Positions 26,871 through 35,314 of a stretch of DNA of 64,000 nucleotides are shown one piece after another (positions within the stretch are counted from its first letter, which is position 1; each line of letters begins with the position of its first letter). This stretch comes from Bacteroidota bacterium (GTDB lineage Bacteria > Bacteroidota > Bacteroidia > Chitinophagales > Chitinophagaceae), in the NCBI GenBank assembly GCA_018266555.1, contig JAFEAF010000018.1:1-64000 (forward strand), in the 5' to 3' direction. Under the pieces are notes generated by a model. It ran no database searches and had not been told where the DNA came from. It saw only the letters and a program-made list of their open reading frames with translations. The position numbers were made by a program, and so were the translations under genes.

Positions 26871-27560
26871 ATGACACCATCAATTCTAATTGTTTCACTG
26901 ATTTTTTTAGGAATTAGCATGCTGGTTTCAATGGTATTGAAAAGCAAATTTCAGGCTTATTCTAAAATTCCCCTTTCAAATGGATTCACTGGCCGGGAGA
27001 TAGCTGAAAAAATGCTTCGTGAAAATGGCATTTTTGATGTCAAAGTTATTTCAGTTGATGGTTTTCTGTCGGATCATTACAATCCGGCAAACAAAACTGT
27101 AAATCTCAGCACGGATGTATTTAATGGTAATAACATTGCATCAGCTGCAGTAGCTGCTCATGAATGTGGACATGCAGTACAACATGCCACCGCCTACAAC
27201 TGGCTTAAAATGAGAAGTAGTTTGGTACCTATTGTTCAATTTAGTTCAGGCATTGTCCAATGGATACTTTTATTGGGCGTAATAATGGTAAATACTTTTC
27301 CGCAATTACTTTTAGGCGGTATTATTCTCTTTGCATTAACCGCATTGTTTACACTTATTACATTACCTGTTGAATTTGATGCCAGCCGCAGAGCTTTGGC
27401 CTGGTTGAATACAACCAATGTGATGAACCAGCAAGAGTACCCAAAAGCAAAAGATGCTTTGAAATGGGCGGCGACAACATACGTGGTAGCAACTTTGGCA
27501 ACTGTTGCTACGCTGGTTCAATATATATTGATTTATGCTAGTGGAAGAAATCGAAATTGA
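26871..27560 (+). CDS. membrane zinc metallopeptidase (YugP family)
   Basis: A 229-residue integral-membrane protein of the YugP/neutral zinc metallopeptidase 2 family. The zinc site is HECGH at residues 97-101, with the third ligand probably E168 in PVEFDASRRA. Transmembrane helices lie at about 3-21, 120-140, 145-165 and 200-222. The substrate is unknown, but the family is thought to act on membrane or exported proteins. It stands alone on this strand, convergent with the RNase G/E gene after 45 bases. Confidence 0.88.
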   Translation: MTPSILIVSLIFLGISMLVSMVLKSKFQAYSKIPLSNGFTGREIAEKMLRENGIFDVKVISVDGFLSDHYNPANKTVNLSTDVFNGNNIASAAVAAHECGHAVQHATAYNWLKMRSSLVPIVQFSSGIVQWILLLGVIMVNTFPQLLLGGIILFALTALFTLITLPVEFDASRRALAWLNTTNVMNQQEYPKAKDALKWAATTYVVATLATVATLVQYILIYASGRNRN

Positions 27561-27605
27561 CCCATATAGAGTATAATATAAAAAGATCTTCTTTTAAAGA
27601 GGCTC

Positions 27606-29159
27606 TTATAATTTTATCTCTTCATCGTGTGGATCAAAGAATTTATATTCTGTCAGATGATAACCGGTATCCTGCTCTAACTTTATTTTTTGCTTAAGTT
27701 TCTTTCTCCATTTGGCAATCTTTGAAGTCCATGCCCATCCTTTGGTAAGATATGCATACACAATGGGATGTACTACTAACTTCAGGTTACTGTGTTTGTG
27801 CGTAATTACATAGCTCAGATCTTTTTCAATTTCATCTTCCAGTAACAACGTTGAAGAGATTTTACCGGTGCCATTGCAGCTTGGACAAACTTCCTGGGTA
27901 TTGATATTGACCTCAGGCTTCATCCGCTGCCTAGTTATTTGCATCAGCCCAAACTTGGAAATAGGAAGTACTGCATGTTTAGCCCGGTCAGGCGCCATGA
28001 ATTCTTCCATTTTTTCCATCAGTTTTCTTTTGTTCTCCGGAAGCTTCATGTCAATGAAATCTGCAACAATGATACCCCCAAGATCTCTTAACCTTAGTTG
28101 ACGGGCGATTTCTTCCGCTGCTTCCAGGTTTGTTTCCAATGCATTTAGTTCCTGGTTATTTCCTACACTTTTATAACCACTGTTCACATCAATTACATGC
28201 AGCGCTTCGGTATGTTCAATGATGATATATGCACCGCTGTTCATGTTAACCGTTTTCCCAAAAGAGGATTTTACTTGCTTGGTTATCCCAAAAGCATCAA
28301 AGATTGGAGATCCGTTATTATAATAAGAAACGATATCCGCTTTATCAGGAGCAATGCGTTGAATGTAAGTTTTTGTATCGGAAAAAATATTCCGGTCGTT
28401 TACGACAATTTTATTGAAATCCTCATTCAGAAGATCCCGTAAAATGCTGGTGGTCTTAGTTTGTTCACTTAATATTTTAGATGGAGCTGAAGCACCTTTC
28501 AGGTTTTTCTGAATAACCTTCCACATTTCAACTAAAGTAGAAAGGTCCTCATGTAATTCAGCCGTATTTTTTCCTTCTGCAGCCGTTCGAACAATCACTC
28601 CAAAATTTTTTGGTTTAATGGCTTCAATAATACGTTGCAATCGTTTTCGTTCTTCTGCAGAATGAATCTTTCTGGAAACAGCAACAATATTATTGAATGG
28701 AGTAATTACAACAAACCTTCCGGGGAGTGATATTTCGCAACTCAGCCTTGGGCCTTTGGCTGCTATTGGTTCTTTAAGAATTTGAACCAGGATATTGGGC
28801 TTACCTCCCAATACTTCGTTTATTTTTCCGGTTTTTACAATTTCAGGCTCTACGGAGAAGTTTCCGAAATCTAATCCCTGCTCCGTTTTATCATTCATGC
28901 AAAGAGAAGTAAATTTCAGTAATGATCGGGCATAGGGGCTCAGGTCCGTATAATGGAGAAAAGCATCTTTTTCAAACCCAACATCAACAAATGCAGCATT
29001 TAATCCCGGGATAAGTTTTTTTACTTTTCCGAGATAAAGATCTCCCACTGCAAAACGTGCATCGCTTTTCTCGTTGTGCAGTTCTACCAGTTTCCGGTCC
29101 TCCAGCAAGGCGATTTCTACACCCTGCGGAGCGGCATTAATAATAAGTTCTTTGTTCAT
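27606..29159 (-). CDS. rng: ribonuclease G/E family endoribonuclease
   Basis: A 517-residue RNase G-like enzyme that makes endonucleolytic cuts in rRNA precursors and mRNA. The S1 RNA-binding domain (about residues 38-110, beginning RFAVGDLYLGKV) is followed by the RNase H-like catalytic domain with HVIDVNSG and VADFIDM, which supply the metal-binding aspartates. The zinc-link cysteines are in CPSCNGTGK. The long C-terminal scaffold of RNase E is absent, so this is the short RNase G type. The bS22-like gene lies 195 bases upstream on the same strand. Confidence 0.92.
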   Translation of the reverse strand: MNKELIINAAPQGVEIALLEDRKLVELHNEKSDARFAVGDLYLGKVKKLIPGLNAAFVDVGFEKDAFLHYTDLSPYARSLLKFTSLCMNDKTEQGLDFGNFSVEPEIVKTGKINEVLGGKPNILVQILKEPIAAKGPRLSCEISLPGRFVVITPFNNIVAVSRKIHSAEERKRLQRIIEAIKPKNFGVIVRTAAEGKNTAELHEDLSTLVEMWKVIQKNLKGASAPSKILSEQTKTTSILRDLLNEDFNKIVVNDRNIFSDTKTYIQRIAPDKADIVSYYNNGSPIFDAFGITKQVKSSFGKTVNMNSGAYIIIEHTEALHVIDVNSGYKSVGNNQELNALETNLEAAEEIARQLRLRDLGGIIVADFIDMKLPENKRKLMEKMEEFMAPDRAKHAVLPISKFGLMQITRQRMKPEVNINTQEVCPSCNGTGKISSTLLLEDEIEKDLSYVITHKHSNLKLVVHPIVYAYLTKGWAWTSKIAKWRKKLKQKIKLEQDTGYHLTEYKFFDPHDEEIKL

Positions 29160-29305
29160 TAGAGATTACAACATACATGATCTGCCTTTCATTGCTAAAT
29201 ACCGGTTGACAGGATTCATACTTATTGCGGGAATGATACCTGAGGAATCAGATGCAGCAAATTGGGGGAGAGTGCAACTAAGTACCGCAAACAACCAGTT
29301 AACTG

Positions 29306-29334
29306 AAATCTGTCCGACTTCGGCGGACAGATTT
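29306..29334. repeat. perfect 10-bp stem-loop between the bS22-like gene and rng
   Basis: AAATCTGTCC and GGACAGATTT are exact reverse complements around GACTTCGGC. The stem lies 20 bases downstream of the bS22-like stop. Neither side has a long T run, so it is a weak terminator at best; it could be an RNA-processing stem or a dispersed palindromic element. Confidence 0.6.
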
Positions 29335-29354
29335 TAGTCATTAAACAAAAGGAT

Positions 29355-29450
29355 TTATTTGTTCCTTTTCTTATGACGATTCTTTCTCAGTCTTTTTTTC
29401 CGTTTGTGCGTCGCAATTTTATGACGCTTTCTTTTTTTACCTGAAGGCAT
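29355..29450 (-). CDS. small basic ribosome-associated protein, AURKAIP1/COX24 domain (bS22/mS38-like)
   Basis: A 31-residue protein, MPSGKKRKRHKIATHKRKKR and then LRKNRHKKRNK, of which about two thirds is Lys, Arg or His. It matches the AURKAIP1/COX24 domain family of very short Bacteroidota proteins, related to mitochondrial mS38 and mycobacterial bS22, which sit near the decoding region of the small ribosomal subunit. The ATG is at 29450-29448 and the TAA at 29357-29355. It lies between the TPR gene and rng on the same strand, which fits a translation role. It is easily missed because of its size. Confidence 0.85.
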   Translation of the reverse strand: MPSGKKRKRHKIATHKRKKRLRKNRHKKRNK

Positions 29451-29534
29451 ACTCAAATAATTTTTTAATGTTTTTAATAAATAAGGTTATAAGTTTTTTA
29501 TAGTGCCGGCATCCTTTCAGATGCTACAGAGGAT

Positions 29535-30404
29535 TTATTTTTTCAACTCCTCAATTCTTTTTTCTACTTCAGCTTTTACATCCTGCCTGTTTATAAACTT
29601 TAAGCTATTTTGATACCAGGTAATGGCATTTTTTTTATCATTCATCCTTTCATAAGTATCAGCCATAATCATAATAGCTTCAAGATTGTCGGGTTGAACC
29701 CGGTTAACCGTTTCTAAACGGCTTATCGCTTTATCATATTGTCCTGAAATCAGCGAACCTTTAGCCATAGTCATCAATGCATAGATATTTGTGCTATCCT
29801 TGTCTAATACAGATTTGATTTTCAAAATACCTTCCATGGGCATTGCTGAGATGCCCCCAAAAAGATAACAGGCGCCTAAACCCACTATAGATGAATCGTT
29901 TTCAGGGTTCAACTTCAAAGATCTCTCAAATAAATCCCTGGCTTGCAAAGCCTCCCATTTTCTTTTTTCCGTATTTTCTTCTCTCTGAAGGTAGTTTAAA
30001 AATAAATGGGCAGCAAAGGTGAGGCTTTTTTCGGAATTTTCCAATCTGGCTGATTCGCCTTCATACCAGGCATATGGCTCAAATGCGGCAGCTGAGTCTG
30101 CCCAAAAATGGGCTAATTGCTGATAAACTTTTATTTGCTGATCTTTTAAATCCCCTCTTGAAACAGAATGTTCCAGGGTATTGATACGGACTATTTGCTC
30201 AGGTGTCAATCTTTTTTTGGCCCCATCAATTATACTATCGGAAGTTAATGATGATGTAATGTTTGTTTCACTTGATGGGGCATTAGGCTTATTACTTTGA
30301 GCAGGAGTAAACCTACCCCATAAAAAAATAATTACCACAAAGCACATACCCACAAGAAGTGTTATCCATTGAGGCTTTTTCAAGAAAGAAAAATTTGAGT
30401 GCAA
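29535..30404 (-). CDS. membrane-anchored TPR protein
   Basis: A 289-residue protein with a short cytoplasmic N-terminus, one transmembrane helix at about residues 15-32 (ITLLVGMCFVVIIFLWG), a Ser/Thr/Asn-rich linker and then four or more tetratricopeptide repeats from about residue 120 to the end (SIVGLGACYLFGG, NIYALMTMAKG, NLEAIMIMADTYERM). TPR proteins are scaffolds for protein complexes; no partner can be named. It lies 66 bases downstream of the HU-family gene on the same strand. Confidence 0.85.
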   Translation of the reverse strand: MHSNFSFLKKPQWITLLVGMCFVVIIFLWGRFTPAQSNKPNAPSSETNITSSLTSDSIIDGAKKRLTPEQIVRINTLEHSVSRGDLKDQQIKVYQQLAHFWADSAAAFEPYAWYEGESARLENSEKSLTFAAHLFLNYLQREENTEKRKWEALQARDLFERSLKLNPENDSSIVGLGACYLFGGISAMPMEGILKIKSVLDKDSTNIYALMTMAKGSLISGQYDKAISRLETVNRVQPDNLEAIMIMADTYERMNDKKNAITWYQNSLKFINRQDVKAEVEKRIEELKK

Positions 30405-30470
30405 AGTTACCTCAAACCAACATAAAAATGATGGAGAAAAGAAATGAATCTTTTAATCATTCAAAGAAGA

Positions 30471-30788
30471 TTAGGCGTCTTCTCCCGGTCCAGAATCAGG
30501 CTTGAGTTCTTTTAATTTTTTTACTTCGGCAACAAATTCTTTTGCCGGTTTAAATGCAGGAATATAGTGTTCAGGAATATGAACAGCAATATTTTTTTTG
30601 ATGTTACGACCAATCTTGGCAGCTCTTTTTTTTGTAATAAAACTACCAAAGCCACGAATATAGATATTCTCACCTCCGGCAAGAGTATCCTTTACTTCTT
30701 TAAACATGGTTTCGAGGGTTACCAATACGTCAACCTTGGGTATCCCTGTTTTTTCAGAAATCTGGTTAACCAGGTCGGCCTTTCTCAT
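30471..30788 (-). CDS. HU/IHF-family DNA-binding protein
   Basis: A 105-residue histone-like protein that bends and compacts DNA. The family pattern is complete: an N-terminal helical dimerisation part (MRKADLVNQISEKTG), GENIYIRGFGSF, and the beta-arm region ending with PEHYIPAFKPAKEF. The arm lacks the classical RNP tripeptide and carries KKNIAVHIPEHY, as is usual for one Bacteroidota branch. The C-terminal extension (LKPDSGPGEDA) is acidic. A promoter with TTTG and TAAATTGG boxes lies just upstream. Confidence 0.92.
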   Translation of the reverse strand: MRKADLVNQISEKTGIPKVDVLVTLETMFKEVKDTLAGGENIYIRGFGSFITKKRAAKIGRNIKKNIAVHIPEHYIPAFKPAKEFVAEVKKLKELKPDSGPGEDA

Positions 30789-30817
30789 TGTTCAGTGTTT
30801 TTGTTGGTTTGAGAGTG

Positions 30818-30849
30818 CCAATTTACTATAAAATTATATGATTTTCAAA
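30818..30849 (-). promoter_or_regulatory. promoter of the HU-family gene
   Basis: On the minus strand TTTG (30849-30846), a 20-base spacer and TAAATTGG (30825-30818) fit the Bacteroidota -33/-7 pattern with one mismatch in the -7 box. Transcription would start about 20 bases before the HU start codon. Confidence 0.45.
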
Positions 30850-30940
30850 GGGATAGGCATAAATATTTTTACACCCTATTTTAATTGTTGTTGAAAATCC
30901 CTGAAATTTAGTTCTCCAAACTCAAAATTGGACGTTTCTG

Positions 30941-32020
30941 ATGCCGAAAAATAACTATCTAAAAGAACAATTTACAACACAGTTATTGAAATGGAATAAT
31001 GAAAAAAACAACCGTAAAATGCCATGGAAAGGAGAAAAAGACCCCTATAAAATATGGTTGAGTGAGATCATTCTTCAGCAAACCAGGGTGGAACAGGGAC
31101 TTAACTACTACAATAGATTTATAAAAATATTTCCGGATATTCACCAATTAGCCAAAGCAACGGATGAAAAGGTATTTAAAATGTGGGAAGGTTTGGGATA
31201 TTATTCCAGATGCAAGAATCTGTTAACTACCGCCAAATTTATTTCAAAAGATTGCCATGGAAAATTTCCAGAGTCTTTTGAAAGGATAATTAAATTAAAA
31301 GGGATTGGGCCTTATACTGCCGCAGCCATTTCTTCATTCGCATACAATCTGCCCCATGCTGTAGTTGATGGAAATGTTTTCCGAGTGCTTGCAAGAGTAT
31401 TTGGAATAACGAAATCATTGGATTCATCTGAAGGAAAAAAATATTTTAACCGCTTAGCAAATGATTTGCTTTACAAAAAAAGCCCCGGGATCTACAACCA
31501 GGCGATCATGGATTTTGGAGCTGTTATTTGCAAACCTAATACTCCGCTATGCCCGGAATGCCCATTCAAAAAAACCTGCTATGCGTTTCTTCATAATAAA
31601 ACTGATCTTTTACCAGTAAAAAAGAAAAAAATCAATATTAAAAATCGTTGGTTTTATTATTTCGTTCTCGAATACAAAGGAACCTTTGCAATCAGTCAGA
31701 GAACCCATAAGGATATCTGGGAGCAATTATTTGAGTTCCCATTACTTGAAACCCTTCAAAGGCAATCTGAAATGGAAATTTTTAAGCAAGCCGAAAAAAT
31801 CAAAATCCTTAAAAAGAGCCAATATGAACTTATTTCATTTTCATCTGTGTATAAACAAAAATTGTCACATCAACTGATCAGGGGTCAGTTTATAAAAATA
31901 AAATTGAAAGTTAAACCTGAAGTTAAAAAAGATTGGAAGTGGGTAAAGATGAGCCAGATTGGTCAATTTGCATTTCCGGTATATATCAAACAATTCCTGA
32001 AAAATAGGGGCAGTAATTAA
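30941..32020 (+). CDS. mutY: A/G-specific adenine DNA glycosylase MutY
   Basis: A 359-residue repair glycosylase that removes adenine opposite 8-oxoguanine. The catalytic Glu is E42 in LSEIILQQTRV, and the catalytic Asp is D143 in VVDGNVFRVLAR. The helix-hairpin-helix is LKGIGPYTAAAI, and the 4Fe-4S cluster ligands are in CKPNTPLCPECPFKKTC. The C-terminal NUDIX-like domain that recognises 8-oxoguanine follows (about 225-355). It heads the mutY-ssb-gldE-gldD gene order often conserved in Bacteroidota. Confidence 0.95.
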   Translation: MPKNNYLKEQFTTQLLKWNNEKNNRKMPWKGEKDPYKIWLSEIILQQTRVEQGLNYYNRFIKIFPDIHQLAKATDEKVFKMWEGLGYYSRCKNLLTTAKFISKDCHGKFPESFERIIKLKGIGPYTAAAISSFAYNLPHAVVDGNVFRVLARVFGITKSLDSSEGKKYFNRLANDLLYKKSPGIYNQAIMDFGAVICKPNTPLCPECPFKKTCYAFLHNKTDLLPVKKKKINIKNRWFYYFVLEYKGTFAISQRTHKDIWEQLFEFPLLETLQRQSEMEIFKQAEKIKILKKSQYELISFSSVYKQKLSHQLIRGQFIKIKLKVKPEVKKDWKWVKMSQIGQFAFPVYIKQFLKNRGSN

Positions 32021-32137
32021 GTTTGTTCTGTTTGCCTGATAAGCCCGACCGGAAAATTTTCTCAGTCCGCATAAAAAAATTTAATTTTAAAGAGCATTCA
32101 AACCCTTGGATCAATTATTAACGAAAATGGAAAGTAT

Positions 32138-32572
32138 ATGAGAGGTGTAAATCGAGTAATGCTCATCGGTAACCTGGGAAAGGATCCGGAAGTTCAAACG
32201 CTGGAAGGAAATATTGCAGTGGCGAAATTTCCGCTGGCTACTACTGAAACATTTAAAGACAGGTCAGGGAAATTAATTTCACAAACTGAATGGCATACTG
32301 TGGTACTCTGGCGTGGGTTAGCGGAACTGGCACAGAAATACCTGCATAAAAGCAGCCTTGTTTATATTGAAGGCAGATTAAGAACCCGTAGCTGGGAAGA
32401 TAAAGAAGGCAACAGGAAATTTGCCACTGAAGTAGTGGGTGACAACCTGATTATGCTTGATAAACGAACTGATGGAAACAGTACAGCCTCTACCGGTGAT
32501 ACAAATATGGAAGGCATGGGAGGTAATGACACCTCGACAATGGGGGACCCATCTGAAAATCTTCCGTTCTGA
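32138..32572 (+). CDS. ssb: single-stranded DNA-binding protein
   Basis: A 144-residue SSB with the OB-fold pattern NRVMLIGNLGKDPEV at the start and WEDKEGNRKFATEVV in the third strand region. It ends in a flexible Gly/Ser/Asp tail and an acidic-aromatic tip (PSENLPF), which recruits repair and replication proteins in this family. It coats single-stranded DNA during replication, repair and recombination, consistent with the mutY gene upstream. Confidence 0.95.
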   Translation: MRGVNRVMLIGNLGKDPEVQTLEGNIAVAKFPLATTETFKDRSGKLISQTEWHTVVLWRGLAELAQKYLHKSSLVYIEGRLRTRSWEDKEGNRKFATEVVGDNLIMLDKRTDGNSTASTGDTNMEGMGGNDTSTMGDPSENLPF

Positions 32573-32670
32573 AATCATAATTTTGTGGCGATAATTAAAC
32601 TATGTTCTTGAAGTTGCTTTAAATATTTGTTTATTTCGCAAGGTTAATCAATCACTCAAAATATCCTGAA

Positions 32671-34008
32671 TTGGAAAATCATTCGGCTATTTATTTTCTG
32701 TATCAAAATGATTCCCATTTTTTTTTAGCTGCTAATCCGCAGACACCTGCTTTCCTTATTGTTCTATTACTGGCTTTACTACTGCTTACATTCACTATAT
32801 CCGGAGCCGAAGTGGCATTGTTTTCATTGAACAGTAAGGATGTGAATATGCTAAAAACAAAGCAACATGACGCTGCCCGCCGAATTGTCCGCCTGCTGGA
32901 AGAGCCCAAAGAAGTTTATTCCTCTTTACTCATCAGCAGTACGTTTATCAACATTTGCATTATTGTTCTTTCTAATTTCCTGATTGACCAGTTTAACTTT
33001 TTACCGAAAGAAAATTATCTGATTGAAATACTTTTTAAAGTAGTGACTATCGGGTTTGTACTTATATTTTTCGGAGAAATTTTTCCTAAAGTATGGGCCA
33101 CACAAAATAATCTTCGTTTTGCTTACGGGGCTTCTTATATTGTAGAGTCTCTGCACCTTTTATTGCGCAGGATCAGTGTATCGACTGTAAAACTGGCAAA
33201 TAATATCGGGAAAAAATTAGGTGCTGATAAATCGGAAGTTGTAAGTATCAAAGAACTGGATCAGGCTATTGATATTAAAACGGATGATGAAACCTCGCAG
33301 GAAGAAAAAAATATCATGAAAGGAATTGTAAAGTTTGCTAATATTTCCGTCAAACAGATCATGCGAAGCAGGCTGGATATTCACGGAGCGGATTTCAACT
33401 GGACCTTTGATGAATTGATAAAAAAAGTAGAAGAGTTTCACTATTCCCGGTTGCCTGTTTATAAAAATAATCTTGATGAAGTTACCGGGATTATAAATAC
33501 CAAAGACCTGATACCATACTTAAACGAAACAGGAAATTTTGACTGGCACTCGCTGATGCGTCAACCCTATTTTGTTCCCGAATCCAAACTCATTGAGGAT
33601 CTCCTCAAAGATTTTCAAGCAAAAAAAATTCATTTTGCCGTAGTAGTGGACGAGTTTGGCGGTACCAGTGGCATTGTAACTATGGAAGATATACTGGAGG
33701 AAGTGATCGGTGATATCAATGATGAATTTGATGAAGAAATGAACCTGAACCACAAGCTTGATGACAACAATTTTATTTTTGATGGAAAAACCATGCTGAA
33801 TGATGTGTGCAGAATGATGAAATTGCCTATTGATACTTTTGATCAGGTAAGAGGAAACAGTGAGTCGCTGGCAGGATTGATACTGGAATTGTCTGGCGAA
33901 TTTCCTGAAGTAAACACCGTGATACCCTGTGGTGATTTTCAATTTACTATTTTGGATACAGAGAATAATCGCATCCGGCAAGCGAAGGTTACGATACTTA
34001 TAAAATAA
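32671..34008 (+). CDS. gldE: gliding motility-associated protein GldE (CorC/HlyC family)
   Basis: A 445-residue membrane protein with CNNM/DUF21-type transmembrane helices (about residues 28-180), a pair of CBS domains (about 205-335; MRSRLDIHG, VDEFGGTSGIVTMEDILEEVIGDI) and a C-terminal CorC_HlyC domain. This is the architecture of GldE, linked in Bacteroidota to gliding and the type IX secretion apparatus. The start is TTG at 32671; no ATG fits before the membrane region. gldD follows after 14 bases, so they form an operon. The relation to magnesium/cobalt transporters is known, but GldE transport activity is not. Confidence 0.9.
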   Translation: MENHSAIYFLYQNDSHFFLAANPQTPAFLIVLLLALLLLTFTISGAEVALFSLNSKDVNMLKTKQHDAARRIVRLLEEPKEVYSSLLISSTFINICIIVLSNFLIDQFNFLPKENYLIEILFKVVTIGFVLIFFGEIFPKVWATQNNLRFAYGASYIVESLHLLLRRISVSTVKLANNIGKKLGADKSEVVSIKELDQAIDIKTDDETSQEEKNIMKGIVKFANISVKQIMRSRLDIHGADFNWTFDELIKKVEEFHYSRLPVYKNNLDEVTGIINTKDLIPYLNETGNFDWHSLMRQPYFVPESKLIEDLLKDFQAKKIHFAVVVDEFGGTSGIVTMEDILEEVIGDINDEFDEEMNLNHKLDDNNFIFDGKTMLNDVCRMMKLPIDTFDQVRGNSESLAGLILELSGEFPEVNTVIPCGDFQFTILDTENNRIRQAKVTILIK

Positions 34009-34022
34009 TAAACTATACCAAT

Positions 34023-34625
34023 TTGAAAAATATTTTCTGTATTATCCTTATAATAACCAGTGTTAGCGGTTTATTTTTTTCCTGTAATAGCAATTACACG
34101 ATCGGGAAAAAGAAAGGGTATTTTAAAATTGATTTCCCCGAAAAAAAATACCAGTTGTTTGATCCACCCGGCTATCCTTACAGCTTTGAATACCCGGAGT
34201 ATGCTAAAATTGTTAAAGACACATCTTTTTTTGAAGATAAACCGGAAAACCCATGGTGGATTAATGTGGATCTGCCGCAGTTTGCCGGGCGTATTTATAT
34301 AAGCTATAAAGTGATTACATCTAGAAACAAACTGGATTCGCTTGTAAGTGATGCTTTCAAGATGGCGTACAAGCAGCATGTCACTATTTCAACCGGCATT
34401 ACCGACAGTGTAATGAAAACGCCGAACGGGGTTGAAGGGATATATTTTACACTTGCAGGGAATACGGCAACAGCCAATCAATTTTTTCTGACGGATTCCA
34501 CCAGACATTTTTTAAGAGGGGCCTTGTATTTTAATGCAACTCCCAATGCAGACTCTCTCGGAGTTGTCAATGATTTTCTAAAACAGGATATCAAACACCT
34601 TATTAATACTCTGAAGTGGAAATAA
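34023..34625 (+). CDS. gldD: gliding motility lipoprotein GldD
   Basis: A 200-residue lipoprotein with signal and lipobox LFFSC (C21), followed by the conserved GldD pattern KGYFKIDFPEKKY and PYSFEYPEYAKI. GldD is needed for gliding motility and chitin use in Flavobacterium and is found in many non-gliding Bacteroidota. Translation probably starts at TTG 34023. It directly follows gldE. Finding it does not prove motility, because other gld genes are outside the window. Confidence 0.92.
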   Translation: MKNIFCIILIITSVSGLFFSCNSNYTIGKKKGYFKIDFPEKKYQLFDPPGYPYSFEYPEYAKIVKDTSFFEDKPENPWWINVDLPQFAGRIYISYKVITSRNKLDSLVSDAFKMAYKQHVTISTGITDSVMKTPNGVEGIYFTLAGNTATANQFFLTDSTRHFLRGALYFNATPNADSLGVVNDFLKQDIKHLINTLKWK

Positions 34626-34671
34626 CCAAATGAAAATTATTTTTAAATCATCTCTGCCATTTCAAAAGAGC

Positions 34672-34679
34672 TATTTTTG
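34672..34679 (+). promoter_or_regulatory. candidate -7 box before the DUF3109 gene
   Basis: TATTTTTG is an exact TAnnTTTG match located 18 bases before the TTG start at 34697. It gives the DUF3109-lutB pair its own promoter after gldD. No clear -33 element was seen. Confidence 0.45.
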
Positions 34680-34696
34680 CAGACAAAGGAAATGGA

Positions 34697-35314
34697 TTGG
34701 TAGTTATTGAAAACATATTGATCAGTGATGATGTGATTGAAAAAAGATTTGTTTGTGACCTTCATAAATGCAAAGGTGGTTGTTGCGAAGTTGGCGATGC
34801 CGGAGCACCTCTGAATGATGAAGAATTGGATTCTATTTCAGAAGTGTATGAACATGTGAAACCATATCTTACTGATGCCTCAGTTAGAGAAATCAAAGTA
34901 AAAGGAAAATATGTATACAATTCAGAATTTGGCTGGGTGACTCCTACCCTGGGAAGTGATAATGAAATTTGTGTATATGGCGTGAGAGATAATCATGGAA
35001 TTATAAAATGTGCTTTTGAACAGGCGTACAATGATGGCGTGATCTCCTGGAAAAAACCCATTAGCTGTCATCTTTATCCCATCATTGCAAAAAAGGGAAA
35101 ATACGGCGACTATGATCAGGTAAATTATGAGCCAAGAGAAATTTTATGCAGCCCGGGATGTGCACTGGGAAAAAAACTAAAAGTACCGGTATATGAATTC
35201 TTAAAAGAAGCTATTGTAAGGAAATACGGGGAAGAATTTTATCATGCATTGGATATAGCTGCTAAACTGAAGGAAGCATCTTATAAAAATGAAAAAATAA
35301 AAAATAATTTGTGA
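34697..35314 (+). CDS. DUF3109-family cysteine-rich protein
   Basis: A 205-residue cytosolic protein of the DUF3109 family. Its conserved cysteines are in FVCDLHKCKGGCCEVGDAG, ISCHLYP and CSPGCALGKKL, a pattern close to zinc/iron-chelating YkgJ-like proteins, so a metal or Fe-S cluster is likely. The function is not established. The start appears to be TTG at 34697; an ATG at 34692 in another frame stops after three codons. The stop overlaps the GTG start of lutB (GTGA), so the two proteins are probably translated together. Confidence 0.82.
   Translation: MVVIENILISDDVIEKRFVCDLHKCKGGCCEVGDAGAPLNDEELDSISEVYEHVKPYLTDASVREIKVKGKYVYNSEFGWVTPTLGSDNEICVYGVRDNHGIIKCAFEQAYNDGVISWKKPISCHLYPIIAKKGKYGDYDQVNYEPREILCSPGCALGKKLKVPVYEFLKEAIVRKYGEEFYHALDIAAKLKEASYKNEKIKNNL

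Noticed and set aside
26729-26947. 72-codon minus-strand frame across the metallopeptidase start
   Set aside because: It overlaps the promoter and start of a well-supported gene and reads as AT-rich noise.
33520-33981. 153-codon minus-strand open frame inside gldE
   Set aside because: Antisense to the CBS/CorC region of gldE; composition rich in His, Ile and Phe without pattern.
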